Of a stretch of DNA of 64,000 nucleotides, positions 25,322 to 34,170 are shown in pieces. Each line of letters opens with the position of its first letter. Position 1 is the first letter of the stretch. The stretch comes from Oceanipulchritudo coccoides (GTDB lineage: Bacteria; Verrucomicrobiota; Verrucomicrobiia; Opitutales; Oceanipulchritudinaceae), in contig NZ_JAAGNX010000003.1 in NCBI RefSeq assembly GCF_010500615.1, forward strand, positions 310,001 to 374,000. Direction: 5' to 3'. The notes beneath the pieces are model-generated. The model saw only the letters and a program-made list of their open reading frames with translations. It had not been told where the DNA came from and did no database searches. The position numbers and the translations under genes are program-made.

Positions 25322-26539
25322 TTAGTTGCCCCGCCGAATGACAGATCCCTGAAAATGGATACTGAAACGGTAGACTCTTTTGCGGCGCGTGAAGATCTTG
25401 CCGGTCTGTAAATCAATACGGTCCGGAACTTCTTCCTGACGGATATCCACTGCCGCATGGTATCCCCTCTCGGAAAAGACATCAATGGCGATCGCTAGTG
25501 CCTGCGAATCGTCAAACACAGTATCCTCTGAATTGATGTAGGCCCGGCCGGAGACGGCATGCCGCAAGACAATTGGCATGAACTTCTCATCGATCAGGAG
25601 CACGATCTGCTCAAACAGCTGCAGGTGCCGTTTTGTGTACTGCTCCAATCGCTCCACAAGGTCCTGCCGCGCATGGATGACAATATCCGGCGCAACAGGA
25701 ATCCGCGAAATCAAATCATTGGTCACCTGATCAAGCTCAAGTGAACTCTGATACTTCAACTCACCGACAATACTCGCCTGAACCTCTTCAACAGAACGCT
25801 GCGCATTGATGAAGTGGTAGTGAAAAATCTGCCTCAATGAAGTCAGTGACTCGTAGGTAATCTCCTTGAATGTCCGGTAACGATTTCGGGCGGCCTCAAC
25901 ACTCAAGTCCGTCTTCCGTGTCTCCTCCAGGTTTCCTGATCCAGTCGACCTGACCTGCTCATTGTGCTCGAGGACCTTTCGTCCGCGCTCCAATTGGCGA
26001 TTCACTGAAACCGCCTCTTCAACATAAAGGACGATGATGTGGAAATTCGGGCGGTGGAAATCTGATTCCATCGAGGTTCCCAGGAACTTCGAGCGCAGCG
26101 ATGACAGCCGCTGGTAGAAGAGCTTCAAACACTCGACCTGTACTTTCGTCCGCGGAAATCCATCCACGACAACACCGGTCGCATTACGGGGAGCCAGCAA
26201 TTCCTTGAGAAGAAGAGACGTCACTTCCCGGTCACCGACCATCATGCCGGCGTCCTTCAGGCGCCGGGCCTCAGGACTGTCGAGCAAATCGGATATGACG
26301 ATGGGCTTTGCAGTGAGCCCGCAATACTCCATGATGAATTGAGTCTGGGTCCCCTTCCCCGCTCCGGGCGCTCCGTTTAGCCAGAAAATCTCGCGCGGAA
26401 AAACCAGCTTTTCCTCGCCAAGTTCTTCCAGAAGCTCGCTCCAAACGGAATTGAATATCAATTGAGCATCCTTGATCTCGAGATCGAGGGTACGCTTTGC
26501 TGCCTGCTCTTTCGGGTTTTCCAGTGCCTTGTCTGACAT
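25322..26539 (-). CDS. Adenylate-kinase-like NMP kinase with long C-terminal extension
   Basis: The 405-residue product contains an adenylate-kinase-type domain starting near residue 48: P-loop WLNGAPGAGKGTQTQFIM, an NMP-binding segment (VISDLLDSPEARRLKDAG) and the VVVDGFPRTKVQ motif. The canonical lid is not obvious; helical sequence follows, then about 150 residues with no recognised domain (VAPDIVIHARQDLVERLEQY onward, then a beta-rich end). True Adk is about 215 residues, so this is roughly twice normal length and probably not the housekeeping enzyme. It follows the pseudokinase-PEGA gene by 86 bases in the same direction and may end that transcription unit. Confidence 0.82.
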   Translation of the reverse strand: MSDKALENPKEQAAKRTLDLEIKDAQLIFNSVWSELLEELGEEKLVFPREIFWLNGAPGAGKGTQTQFIMEYCGLTAKPIVISDLLDSPEARRLKDAGMMVGDREVTSLLLKELLAPRNATGVVVDGFPRTKVQVECLKLFYQRLSSLRSKFLGTSMESDFHRPNFHIIVLYVEEAVSVNRQLERGRKVLEHNEQVRSTGSGNLEETRKTDLSVEAARNRYRTFKEITYESLTSLRQIFHYHFINAQRSVEEVQASIVGELKYQSSLELDQVTNDLISRIPVAPDIVIHARQDLVERLEQYTKRHLQLFEQIVLLIDEKFMPIVLRHAVSGRAYINSEDTVFDDSQALAIAIDVFSERGYHAAVDIRQEEVPDRIDLQTGKIFTRRKRVYRFSIHFQGSVIRRGN

Positions 26540-26625
26540 ATCAAAGTCTATAGGCTATGGGGATACCACCAACCGAAGGCAAGCCTTAGTCCCTGAATCT
26601 CGGGCCGAATTAACACTTATGGATC

Positions 26626-29610
26626 CTAGAGCTCCGGACCAATCACCAGCCGGAATCCGATCGAATTACGGGAAGTTCTTTCGGGGGCCCCTTCACGGGC
26701 AGCAGTCCGGACCCGGTCCGCACTGTCTTCCCAGCTGCCGCCTCGGATTGGATGCCCTCGCCCACGCTCGGCGTTGTAAGGGTTCCTGACAGTGCCGCCC
26801 GGATGGCGATCCCAAAAACGATCAATGATCCATTCCGCTACATTTCCATGAACATCATAAAGGCCGAATGAATTGGGCTGGAATGACCCCACCCGAAGCG
26901 TGCCATACCGGTCCTCAGTGGATTTGCCGAGAATCTCCCCGCTTGCCGAATAAGATCCCTGAAAATTGCCCATGCTTGGATCTGCACTCGAGCCGAAGGA
27001 GAATGGCGTCGAGGTATTTGCCCGGGCAGCGTACTCCCACTCAGCCTCGGTGGGTAGCCGGTAAACATAGCCTTCAGGGAGGCGGCCGCTTTGCTGCTCA
27101 AACTCCGTCAAGCGCCGGCAAAATTCAGTGGCATCTATCCAAGAGACAGAATCAACCGGATACTGATCGCCTCCGAAGGTGCTCGGGTTGGTACCCATAA
27201 TGTGTTCATAAACCTCCTGAGTGACCTCAGTAGCCCCGATCCAATATCCATAATCAAGGGTCACGGAAGTCAGGTCATCCTCATTGGGAAGGCGCCTTGC
27301 TTCCCTGAGAGGGCTTCCCATCTTGAAGGGTTGGGGCTTTACCCAGACAAGGGGAACATTGAAGTAAGGGGGAGAATAATTCTCACCTTCCTCCGGTCCG
27401 GGAAGAAGCTTTAGGGGGACCCGCCATTCACGGACTTCATTGGCCCGTCCCTCAAACCACTGGCTGACGTCATGGTGGTTGCGAATTGTGGCAGACACTC
27501 GAACGCGCTGGAACGAGGGAACAAGAAGGGCTCCTTTCTCCGTCAGAGCAACTTCTTCCCCGGCCAGTTTGAAACGTGCCTGGAATCCTCCCTCGATTAT
27601 CGGGATCAGGCGCATGGGTCTCGGACGCGGGGCAATTGTCAAGGTGGTCGTCTCACCGTCGATAACATCGACTGTTTCCTCAAAGGTGAAGAAGTCCGGA
27701 TGGCTCAGGAAGACCGTGTATTTTCCCTCTGGAAATCTGCTCTCGAAGAAATCCGTCAGCCGATAGAATTCATCATTGATGGTCAGGAAAAACTCGTCCA
27801 GCGGGGGAGGATTTTCCATTGGAAATTCAAGCGTGTAAACAAGGTCACCAATTTTCTGGACGAGTGCGCCGGCATTGAGGGCCCGGCTCTCCCCTTTGGA
27901 TAACTCAATGACTTCGTCGATAACCCGGTAGCCTTCTTTTTCCACCCGTACATCGATCGGCACACCGATCTCAAGTCCCTCAACACGCAAGGGAGTCAAT
28001 CCCACCATTGTGTCACCCACATACACCGAGGCACCATCCGGATCAGAAATGACGATCAGTTCCGTTGGGCGGGGAACCTGCTGGAACGTTATCGTGGATG
28101 TCTCAGCATCGAGCTCAACAGGTGGGTTCCTGAAAGGAAGGTAGGCGCTGTGCCGCCCGATGAGGGTGTGTTCCCCCTTCAAGAGGCGATCACTGATTTC
28201 CAGACCCTCCTCGCTGGTGATTGTCCCTAGAAAAAGGGAAAGATCCGGTGCATTCTCAACATAGACATCCGTCCCAATAGCCGCTTCTATCCGCACGCTT
28301 CCAAAATCATAGGAAAGGGAAAATTCACTGCGCACGGGCTCAGAGGCAATTAACTCAATATCAAGAGTCTGGGGTTTTCGTTTCGGAGCACTGACCTGCA
28401 CGGAATAGTTGCCCGAGCGACCAAAAAGCATCAGGTCCTCTCCGTGAACGATAAAACGGCCTTTTTCAGTCCCGCTGATATTGACCATGGCATTGGGAGG
28501 AGAAACTTCAAAAATCAGATTGGCCGCCTCCGGTGCATACACCCTTCGGATTGAAGGCACCTCGTCCGGCGCATCAAAATCCGAGTCAATAATATGCTTT
28601 AACAAGGCTGCGGTTCCCACTGCAAGAATCCCCGCAAAGCTGAGCATGAGAAGCCGGACAAGAAACAGCGCGCGCATTCCCAGGGCCCGCTCCAATCCTT
28701 GCGGGACCGGAATCCGGTCGAGAGTCCTCATTACCCGCTTCTTCTCGCCCTTGCTGACCGGATCACCCGCCAGGTCCTCGATCCGGGCCAAGTCACGCAC
28801 AAATGAGCGGTAATGGGGAAAGCGGTCAGACGGTTTAGGCTCAAGGCAGTGGCTGATAAATAAATCCCATCCGGAATCAATATCCTTGCGCACTTTGCTG
28901 GGAAGCTTCCATCGACTCACCGGTTTTGATCCGGTCAGCATGAAGTAGGCACACATTCCAATGGCATAGAAGTCACTCCGCTGGTCACGCTTCTTGAAAT
29001 TGCGTATTTCCGGACTGAGGATTTCGATCGCCTCAAACGTCTTGCTCTTGTCAACCTGTATCGGGATTACCGCACCGCTGACAAAGCGTTCAAAGGCGGT
29101 ATAGGAGATGCATTGAAAAAGGCCCACCCCGGCTATGCGCACTTCTCCATCCTCGTTCATGAAGAGGAAATCGGGCGTCAGGAACAGGTGCATCTGCTCA
29201 ATCTTCGCGGCATCCTCAAGGCCTTTTCCGATGGAATGAAGAATTATCTGCACGGTCTCAGCAGACATCGGATCGCGGCGCTTCAGGACAACATCGTTCA
29301 TTGAACGAAAGTTACCACCCGGATATTGCACAACGAGATTACCGGCAATGCGATTCACTTCCTGTGCAGCAAGAACGGCTGGATCTGAAAGCCGCTTTTG
29401 CCGGGCGACCACTTCCTTGTACCGGGCATGAAACCGGGAATCTGCCCGGAGCAAGGCTTCCGGGATTATATGGATCAGGACGGTCTCATGAATGCCTTTG
29501 TGGGTCGCGGAGAAGAAGCTGCCTAAAATGCTTGAGGAAAGGTGCTTCCTCAAAAGGTATGGACCAATGGTCTCGCCTTCCTTGGGGATCTGGATGAATT
29601 CTGCCAACAT
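26626..29610 (-). CDS. Pseudokinase-TM-PEGA-FGE-fold fusion protein
   Basis: The 994-residue product has, in order, an Hanks-type kinase fold (about 15-290), a TM helix near 315-340, PEGA-type beta repeats (clearest near 500-565, SDPDGASVYVGDTMVGLTP) and a C-terminal FGE-fold (about 747-994; FKMGSP, YRLPTEAEWEYAAR, YDVHGNVAEW, IRGGSW). The kinase looks dead: the VAIK lysine position reads VLIHII, the HRDLKPxN loop reads HLFLTPDFLF (141-150) and DFG reads AGV (160-162). The FGE part lacks the cysteine pair after GGSW. The topology implies a cytoplasmic pseudokinase and an extracytoplasmic FGE-fold. It is 6 bases downstream of mscS. A signalling or structural scaffold is likely. Confidence 0.88.
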   Translation of the reverse strand: MLAEFIQIPKEGETIGPYLLRKHLSSSILGSFFSATHKGIHETVLIHIIPEALLRADSRFHARYKEVVARQKRLSDPAVLAAQEVNRIAGNLVVQYPGGNFRSMNDVVLKRRDPMSAETVQIILHSIGKGLEDAAKIEQMHLFLTPDFLFMNEDGEVRIAGVGLFQCISYTAFERFVSGAVIPIQVDKSKTFEAIEILSPEIRNFKKRDQRSDFYAIGMCAYFMLTGSKPVSRWKLPSKVRKDIDSGWDLFISHCLEPKPSDRFPHYRSFVRDLARIEDLAGDPVSKGEKKRVMRTLDRIPVPQGLERALGMRALFLVRLLMLSFAGILAVGTAALLKHIIDSDFDAPDEVPSIRRVYAPEAANLIFEVSPPNAMVNISGTEKGRFIVHGEDLMLFGRSGNYSVQVSAPKRKPQTLDIELIASEPVRSEFSLSYDFGSVRIEAAIGTDVYVENAPDLSLFLGTITSEEGLEISDRLLKGEHTLIGRHSAYLPFRNPPVELDAETSTITFQQVPRPTELIVISDPDGASVYVGDTMVGLTPLRVEGLEIGVPIDVRVEKEGYRVIDEVIELSKGESRALNAGALVQKIGDLVYTLEFPMENPPPLDEFFLTINDEFYRLTDFFESRFPEGKYTVFLSHPDFFTFEETVDVIDGETTTLTIAPRPRPMRLIPIIEGGFQARFKLAGEEVALTEKGALLVPSFQRVRVSATIRNHHDVSQWFEGRANEVREWRVPLKLLPGPEEGENYSPPYFNVPLVWVKPQPFKMGSPLREARRLPNEDDLTSVTLDYGYWIGATEVTQEVYEHIMGTNPSTFGGDQYPVDSVSWIDATEFCRRLTEFEQQSGRLPEGYVYRLPTEAEWEYAARANTSTPFSFGSSADPSMGNFQGSYSASGEILGKSTEDRYGTLRVGSFQPNSFGLYDVHGNVAEWIIDRFWDRHPGGTVRNPYNAERGRGHPIRGGSWEDSADRVRTAAREGAPERTSRNSIGFRLVIGPEL

Positions 29611-29616
29611 GATCTA

Positions 29617-30486
29617 TCAGTCGTTCTTGGAGGTTGTGTTCTGCACCTGCACAGGGAAAGGGCTTGTTTCACTGCCACTGTAGAGGGTCATGTGCGGGAA
29701 TGGAATTTCTATGTCTTCCTCGTCAAAACGCTCCTTGATATCCTTCATGATGCTGTTTCTCAGAACAAGGTAATTTGATTTTTCAAACCACAATCCGAAA
29801 CGGAATTGCAGGGCGCTGTCGCCAAAATGATTAAAGAGAATCAGGGGGGCGGGGTCATCAAGAACAAAGGGGTTCTTTGTCGCGAGATCCTTGAGTACTT
29901 CCATGACTCTACCCACGTCCTCCCGATAAGCCACTCCAATGTCCAGATCCATCCGACGTATCGGATATTTGGTGACAGTCGTCACTTGGTTCTTGATCAT
30001 CGACTCATTTGGAATGCGTACGTACAGATTATCCAGCGTACGCAATTTAATGGACAAGAGGTCGATTGACTCCACTACCCCGAGCGTGTCATTAACGCGT
30101 ACAAGGTCCCCGATGCTGAAAGGTTGTTCGCCTATAAGGAAGAGGCCGCTGATTAAATTGCTGAGACTGGTCTGGGCGGCAAAGCCAATGGCAACGGTGG
30201 CAATGCCCGCTGTGGCGAGCAGGCCCCTCAGGTCAAAGCCCAGTTCCAGCATCACCGACAAAAGTATGATGATCGATCCAACGTAGAAGATGAACTTTCG
30301 GGCAAGTTGGGAAAAATGGGGTGTTTGCCGGCTTGCCAGGAAGCGGCTGACCGCAAAGGAGAAAAGATAGAGTAGTGCAAAGCCGATAAACACCAGAAGG
30401 ATTACCCGGATCAGACTTCCTGTCTCCGGATCATCCATCATCATTTGCAAATCAATCAAAGCCAGCATGTCTTCCTTATCTACCAA
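29617..30486 (-). CDS. MscS-family small-conductance mechanosensitive channel
   Basis: The 289-residue product has about three TM helices in the first 110 residues. The pore-lining TM3 and MscS beta-domain are clear (AGIATVAIGFAAQTSLSNLISGLFLI, quoted in part: GFAAQTSLSNLISGLF), followed by PFSIGDLVRVNDTLGVVESI and RIPNESMIKNQVTTVT. Such channels open under membrane tension and release osmolytes. Its start overlaps the DUF432 stop by 11 bases, so the two are translationally linked, and the pseudokinase gene starts 6 bases after its stop. Confidence 0.92.
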   Translation of the reverse strand: MVDKEDMLALIDLQMMMDDPETGSLIRVILLVFIGFALLYLFSFAVSRFLASRQTPHFSQLARKFIFYVGSIIILLSVMLELGFDLRGLLATAGIATVAIGFAAQTSLSNLISGLFLIGEQPFSIGDLVRVNDTLGVVESIDLLSIKLRTLDNLYVRIPNESMIKNQVTTVTKYPIRRMDLDIGVAYREDVGRVMEVLKDLATKNPFVLDDPAPLILFNHFGDSALQFRFGLWFEKSNYLVLRNSIMKDIKERFDEEDIEIPFPHMTLYSGSETSPFPVQVQNTTSKND

Positions 30487-31282
30487 TTATGAAATCGTTT
30501 TTGAATCCTGAATGAAAGGTCAGGCGATGAAGGCCCTTATCGGTTTGCTTGACGGCAGAAGCCACCTTGAGGGCATCGTCTTCCATTTCCGGTTGAAGCC
30601 CCTCATAGCGGATATTGGTGCCCTTAAAATTGCCGTCATGCTTGATTCCGACCTTCGAGCTCCAGAGGTGACGGTTGCCACAATACAAGGACACGTAATT
30701 GGGTCGAAAACACAGCTTCTCGAAAACAAGACTCTCATCCGAACGGTTTTTGATCTGAATCGGGCAAACAACATGATGGGGATATGGATTCAGGACCGAG
30801 AAATCCCGTTCTGCAGCAAATGGGAGGGAATAACAGAATTCACCAACGGTGGGGTGTCCGAACCAGGTATCGGATAGTTGCCGGGATGGCACTATTCCCA
30901 ACTCGATTTCCTTTCCTTTGTCCTCGACCCGGATGGAAATGAAAACCGGCATCAGCACGAAAAAGAGGCCAAGCTCACCAACAGGGATAACAACGGGATG
31001 CTCCGGCTTCACGACAAGCGGGCGGTCCGGGACGGTTGGCTGGAAGCGGACTTCTCGTGGAGCAGAGGCAAATACGGTCTTGGTCCATTCCATTCCTTCG
31101 GGAATGACATCAAAAGGGACCTGGGCAATATCCTGGACATCGGACAGGTCGCCATACTCGCAGGCGTATGCCCATTCCTGATCGTTGCGCGAAACCCATA
31201 ACTTAAGAGGACCCAGACGCGCCAGGCTCACGCGGTTTTCACCGATTCTCCTCGCTGACCAGAATTGCCGAAGATCCCTCAT
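30476..31282 (-). CDS. DUF432 domain protein, mscS partner
   Basis: The 268-residue product is a soluble beta-rich protein with no signal peptide. It fits the DUF432 pattern (ENRVSLARLGPLKLWVSR near the start, PDRPLVVKPEHPVVIPVGE and LGIVPSRQLSDTWFGHPTVGEFCY in the middle), a family repeatedly found beside or fused to MscS-like channels. Its ATG overlaps the CoaC stop (ATGA) and its end overlaps mscS by 11 bases. A role in gating or assembling the channel is inferred from the neighbourhood only. Confidence 0.8.
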   Translation of the reverse strand: MRDLRQFWSARRIGENRVSLARLGPLKLWVSRNDQEWAYACEYGDLSDVQDIAQVPFDVIPEGMEWTKTVFASAPREVRFQPTVPDRPLVVKPEHPVVIPVGELGLFFVLMPVFISIRVEDKGKEIELGIVPSRQLSDTWFGHPTVGEFCYSLPFAAERDFSVLNPYPHHVVCPIQIKNRSDESLVFEKLCFRPNYVSLYCGNRHLWSSKVGIKHDGNFKGTNIRYEGLQPEMEDDALKVASAVKQTDKGLHRLTFHSGFKNDFIIGR

Positions 31283-31827
31283 TTCGTCTTGCTGAGTATA
31301 TTTTCGATACGCTTGAAAATACTCTCCACGGGGGCGAGCTTGCCCTGCCCTTCATATCCGCAAGCCAGCATGCCCTCCGCTGTTTCCATGACGGAGTGGC
31401 CCCGTTTTTCCAGAACCTCCAGGTTATGCTGGGTCGCTGGATGGGTCAGCATCTTGCCGTTCATCGCCGGGGCAATGAGGACAGGTGCCCGGGTTGCCAG
31501 ATAGATATTGCAGAGAAGATTGGGCGCCAAACCGTTTGAGAAAGAGGCAATCGTGTGGGCTGTCGCTGGCACCACGGCCAGCAGGTCAGCCGAATCGGCA
31601 AGGTCAATATGGCCGGGTTGCCAGCCCTTCTCCTCGGCCCAGAGGTCGACTGCGACCGGATTCCGGCTCAGCGTCTGCAGCGTTATCGGGGCAATGATTC
31701 GCGTTGCCGCCTCAGTCATGACCACACGCACCTGCGCCCCGGCCTGAACAAGCAGGCTGGTCAGGTCGGCAGCCTTGTAGGCGGCAATGGAGCCGGTAAC
31801 CCCGAGGACGATACACTTATCCTTCAC
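31279..31827 (-). CDS. coaC: Phosphopantothenoylcysteine decarboxylase-type flavoprotein (CoaC)
   Basis: From GTG 31827 the product is 182 residues starting MKDKCIVLGVTGSIAAYKAA, which matches the usual CoaC N-terminus; an ATG at 31860 in the same frame is the alternative. Motifs: the catalytic-His strand GHIDLADSADLLAVVPATA, the PAMNGKM loop and the ACGYEGQGKL substrate-cysteine loop. The family decarboxylates 4'-phosphopantothenoylcysteine using FMN in CoA synthesis. In many bacteria this is fused to CoaB; here no CoaB domain follows. The start overlaps the RDD gene by 11 bases, and the stop overlaps DUF432 (ATGA). Confidence 0.85.
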   Translation of the reverse strand: MKDKCIVLGVTGSIAAYKAADLTSLLVQAGAQVRVVMTEAATRIIAPITLQTLSRNPVAVDLWAEEKGWQPGHIDLADSADLLAVVPATAHTIASFSNGLAPNLLCNIYLATRAPVLIAPAMNGKMLTHPATQHNLEVLEKRGHSVMETAEGMLACGYEGQGKLAPVESIFKRIENILSKTK

Positions 31828-32398
31828 TGCCGGGAGTTTCCTTGTTGAGGTAAATGACATACGAATCTGCGACCATATCATGCAGGCCCCGCTTGTGCGC
31901 AGTGAAGGCCACGACCACGCAACTGATTATCATCAAGGCGCTCAGGCCGTAATAAACATAGTACAGAAGCTCGTTGGATTGCTGGAACTCAACCATTGCG
32001 GCAGGATCAAACGGGGAAAGCCCCTGCTCGATCATCTTGATCTGCAAAAGCATGTTGGGGATGATCGGCAGGATAAAAAGTCCTGACCGGACAAATCCTC
32101 CGGCAACCCCGATCCGTTGGCCTTCCGCATTGATCACCCGGAGACCGATGGCCAGCTTACCCGCTGTCCCGCCAAGAATGCCCTCCAAAACGGGCTTGTA
32201 GGCGATCAGGGGGATCATCAAGAGGATATATGCCGGTACGGATTTGATAAACAGGGCCAAGACCCCGAAAACCAGTAGAATCAGGAAATCGATAAAATAG
32301 GCGGCGACACGGATCCAGAAGCCGGCCGGCCGGGTTTCTTCAAGCAGGAATTCCTCGGTTGTTACATTTTCATCTAACATGCCGCCCAGTAAACCCAT
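31817..32398 (-). CDS. RDD-family membrane protein
   Basis: I chose ATG 32398, which has an AAGGA five bases upstream, giving 193 residues; an upstream ATG at 32449 is possible. The RDD signature is present as RPAGFWIRVAAYFIDFLIL with arginine and aspartate in the first helix. Two more hydrophobic regions follow, with GGTAGKLAIGLRVIN between them. RDD proteins are small inner-membrane proteins, some acting in ion transport. It is the first gene of the minus-strand run leading to coaC, DUF432 and mscS, and is divergent from leuA. Confidence 0.85.
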   Translation of the reverse strand: MGLLGGMLDENVTTEEFLLEETRPAGFWIRVAAYFIDFLILLVFGVLALFIKSVPAYILLMIPLIAYKPVLEGILGGTAGKLAIGLRVINAEGQRIGVAGGFVRSGLFILPIIPNMLLQIKMIEQGLSPFDPAAMVEFQQSNELLYYVYYGLSALMIISCVVVAFTAHKRGLHDMVADSYVIYLNKETPGSEG

Positions 32399-32496
32399 TT
32401 CTTTCCTTCTGAAAACAATAATCGCCACTTCCCGGCCTGAAATCCCCAATCCTTGACAGCCTCGAATCCTTTGCTGAGGCTCAGAGGTTCTCGCTC

Positions 32497-34170
32497 ATGG
32501 AAAAAGATCCCATCAAAAAGTATGTTCCTTACCCGGTGATTGATCTCCCCGATCGCACATGGCCGGGCAACCGTATTGAGCACGCTCCGATCTGGTGCTC
32601 GGTCGACTTGCGGGATGGTAACCAGGCCCTCCCGATTCCCATGACCGTCGACGAAAAAACGGAGCTGTTTGAGCACCTGGTCAAGCTTGGCTTCAAGGAG
32701 ATTGAAGTCGGCTTTCCAAGCGCTTCAGAGACCGAATTTCGCTTCCTCCGCAATCTGATCGAGGAAAATCGCATCCCCGAGGATGTTACCGTGCAATGCC
32801 TCGTGCAATGCCGGGAGCACCTGATTCGACGGACCTTTGAAGCTCTTGACGGGGCTCCAAACGCCATTGTTCACTTTTACAACAGTACCAATCCCCTCCA
32901 GCGACGGGTCACATTCAACTTGTCCAAGGAGGAGATTCGAGACATTGCCGTCAAAGGCGCACAGCTCTGTATGGAGCTGAAGGATTCGACATCCTGCCGC
33001 AACGTTCGCTTCCAGTATTCACCCGAGAGCTTCACCGATACTGAACTGGAGTATTCGCTTGAGGTCTGCGAGGCCGTCAAGGCCGTCATTGCCCCTACGC
33101 CCGACAACCCGCTCATTTTGAATCTGCCGGCCACGGTCGAGCTATTCACCCCGAATGTGCATGCTGACCAGATTGAGTGGTTCTGCCGCAACATCTCCGG
33201 GCGAGAGTCGGTTCTCATCAGCCTCCATACCCATAACGACCGTGGCACCGGCGTTGCGGCAACCGAACTGGGCCTGATGGCCGGTGCAGACCGGGTGGAA
33301 GGAACCCTCTTCGGCAATGGTGAACGCACCGGTAACCTCGATATTGTGACAGTGGCCCTGAATATGTACACTCAGGGGGTTGATCCTAATCTCGACTTGA
33401 GCGATTTGCCCAATACCCGCGAGATTTACGAGCGGACAACCCGGATGAGCGTGCATGAACGCCATCCCTACGGGGGCGATCTTGTCTTTACCGCCTTCAG
33501 CGGCTCGCACCAGGATGCTATCAAGAAGGGCATGGACGCACGCGCCAAATCGGACTCACCTCTCTGGCAGGTTCCCTATCTTCCGATTGATTGCGAGGAC
33601 ATCGGACGGACCTATCAGGCGATTATCCGGATCAACAGCCAGAGCGGTAAAGGCGGTGTCGCCTATGTCTTGGAAAGAACCTACGGTATCCAGATGCCAA
33701 AGCCCATGCACCCCGAATTCGGCAATGTCGTCACCGCCCTCGCGGACGACCAGAGCGCCGAACTGAACAGCCTGCAAATCTGGGAAGCCTTCGAGCACGA
33801 GTATCTGAAGCGCAGTTCTCCACTCGAATTGGTGGATTACGACATCGATCACAAACCGGACGATGTGCACAGCGTGCACATGTCTGCCGAGGTCGTCTTT
33901 GAGGGAGAAAAACGTGTTCTTCAGGGCAGCGGAAACGGACCGATCGCCGCATTTGTGAGCGCCTTGGATTCCGGAGGGCTGAAGGATTTCAACCTGCAAA
34001 ACTATTCACAGCACTCCATTTCCCGCGGAAGTGCGGCTGATGCGGTCAGTTTTGTCGAGATCCAGCGTTCGAGCGACAAGTACAGTTTCTGGGGTGCCAG
34101 CATCGACTCGAATGTCGAGAATGGCGGCCTGATGGCGCTAGTCAGCGCCTATAACCGGTTACACGCCTGA
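32497..34170 (+). CDS. leuA: 2-isopropylmalate synthase
   Basis: The 557-residue product fits the longer type (LeuA2). Motifs include WCSVDLRDGNQALPIPM near the start (metal-binding Asp), EVGFPSASETEF, SLHTHNDRGTGVAATEL with the metal-binding His pair, and GNGERTGNLDIV. The C-terminal domain from about 430 carries the leucine-feedback region with GNGPIAAF. The reaction condenses acetyl-CoA and 2-oxoisovalerate in the first committed step of leucine synthesis. No other leu genes are nearby. Its 3' end overlaps the 3' end of the convergent znuB by 29 bases. A perfect TTGACA lies at 32453-32458, without a good -10 at standard spacing. Confidence 0.96.
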   Translation: MEKDPIKKYVPYPVIDLPDRTWPGNRIEHAPIWCSVDLRDGNQALPIPMTVDEKTELFEHLVKLGFKEIEVGFPSASETEFRFLRNLIEENRIPEDVTVQCLVQCREHLIRRTFEALDGAPNAIVHFYNSTNPLQRRVTFNLSKEEIRDIAVKGAQLCMELKDSTSCRNVRFQYSPESFTDTELEYSLEVCEAVKAVIAPTPDNPLILNLPATVELFTPNVHADQIEWFCRNISGRESVLISLHTHNDRGTGVAATELGLMAGADRVEGTLFGNGERTGNLDIVTVALNMYTQGVDPNLDLSDLPNTREIYERTTRMSVHERHPYGGDLVFTAFSGSHQDAIKKGMDARAKSDSPLWQVPYLPIDCEDIGRTYQAIIRINSQSGKGGVAYVLERTYGIQMPKPMHPEFGNVVTALADDQSAELNSLQIWEAFEHEYLKRSSPLELVDYDIDHKPDDVHSVHMSAEVVFEGEKRVLQGSGNGPIAAFVSALDSGGLKDFNLQNYSQHSISRGSAADAVSFVEIQRSSDKYSFWGASIDSNVENGGLMALVSAYNRLHA

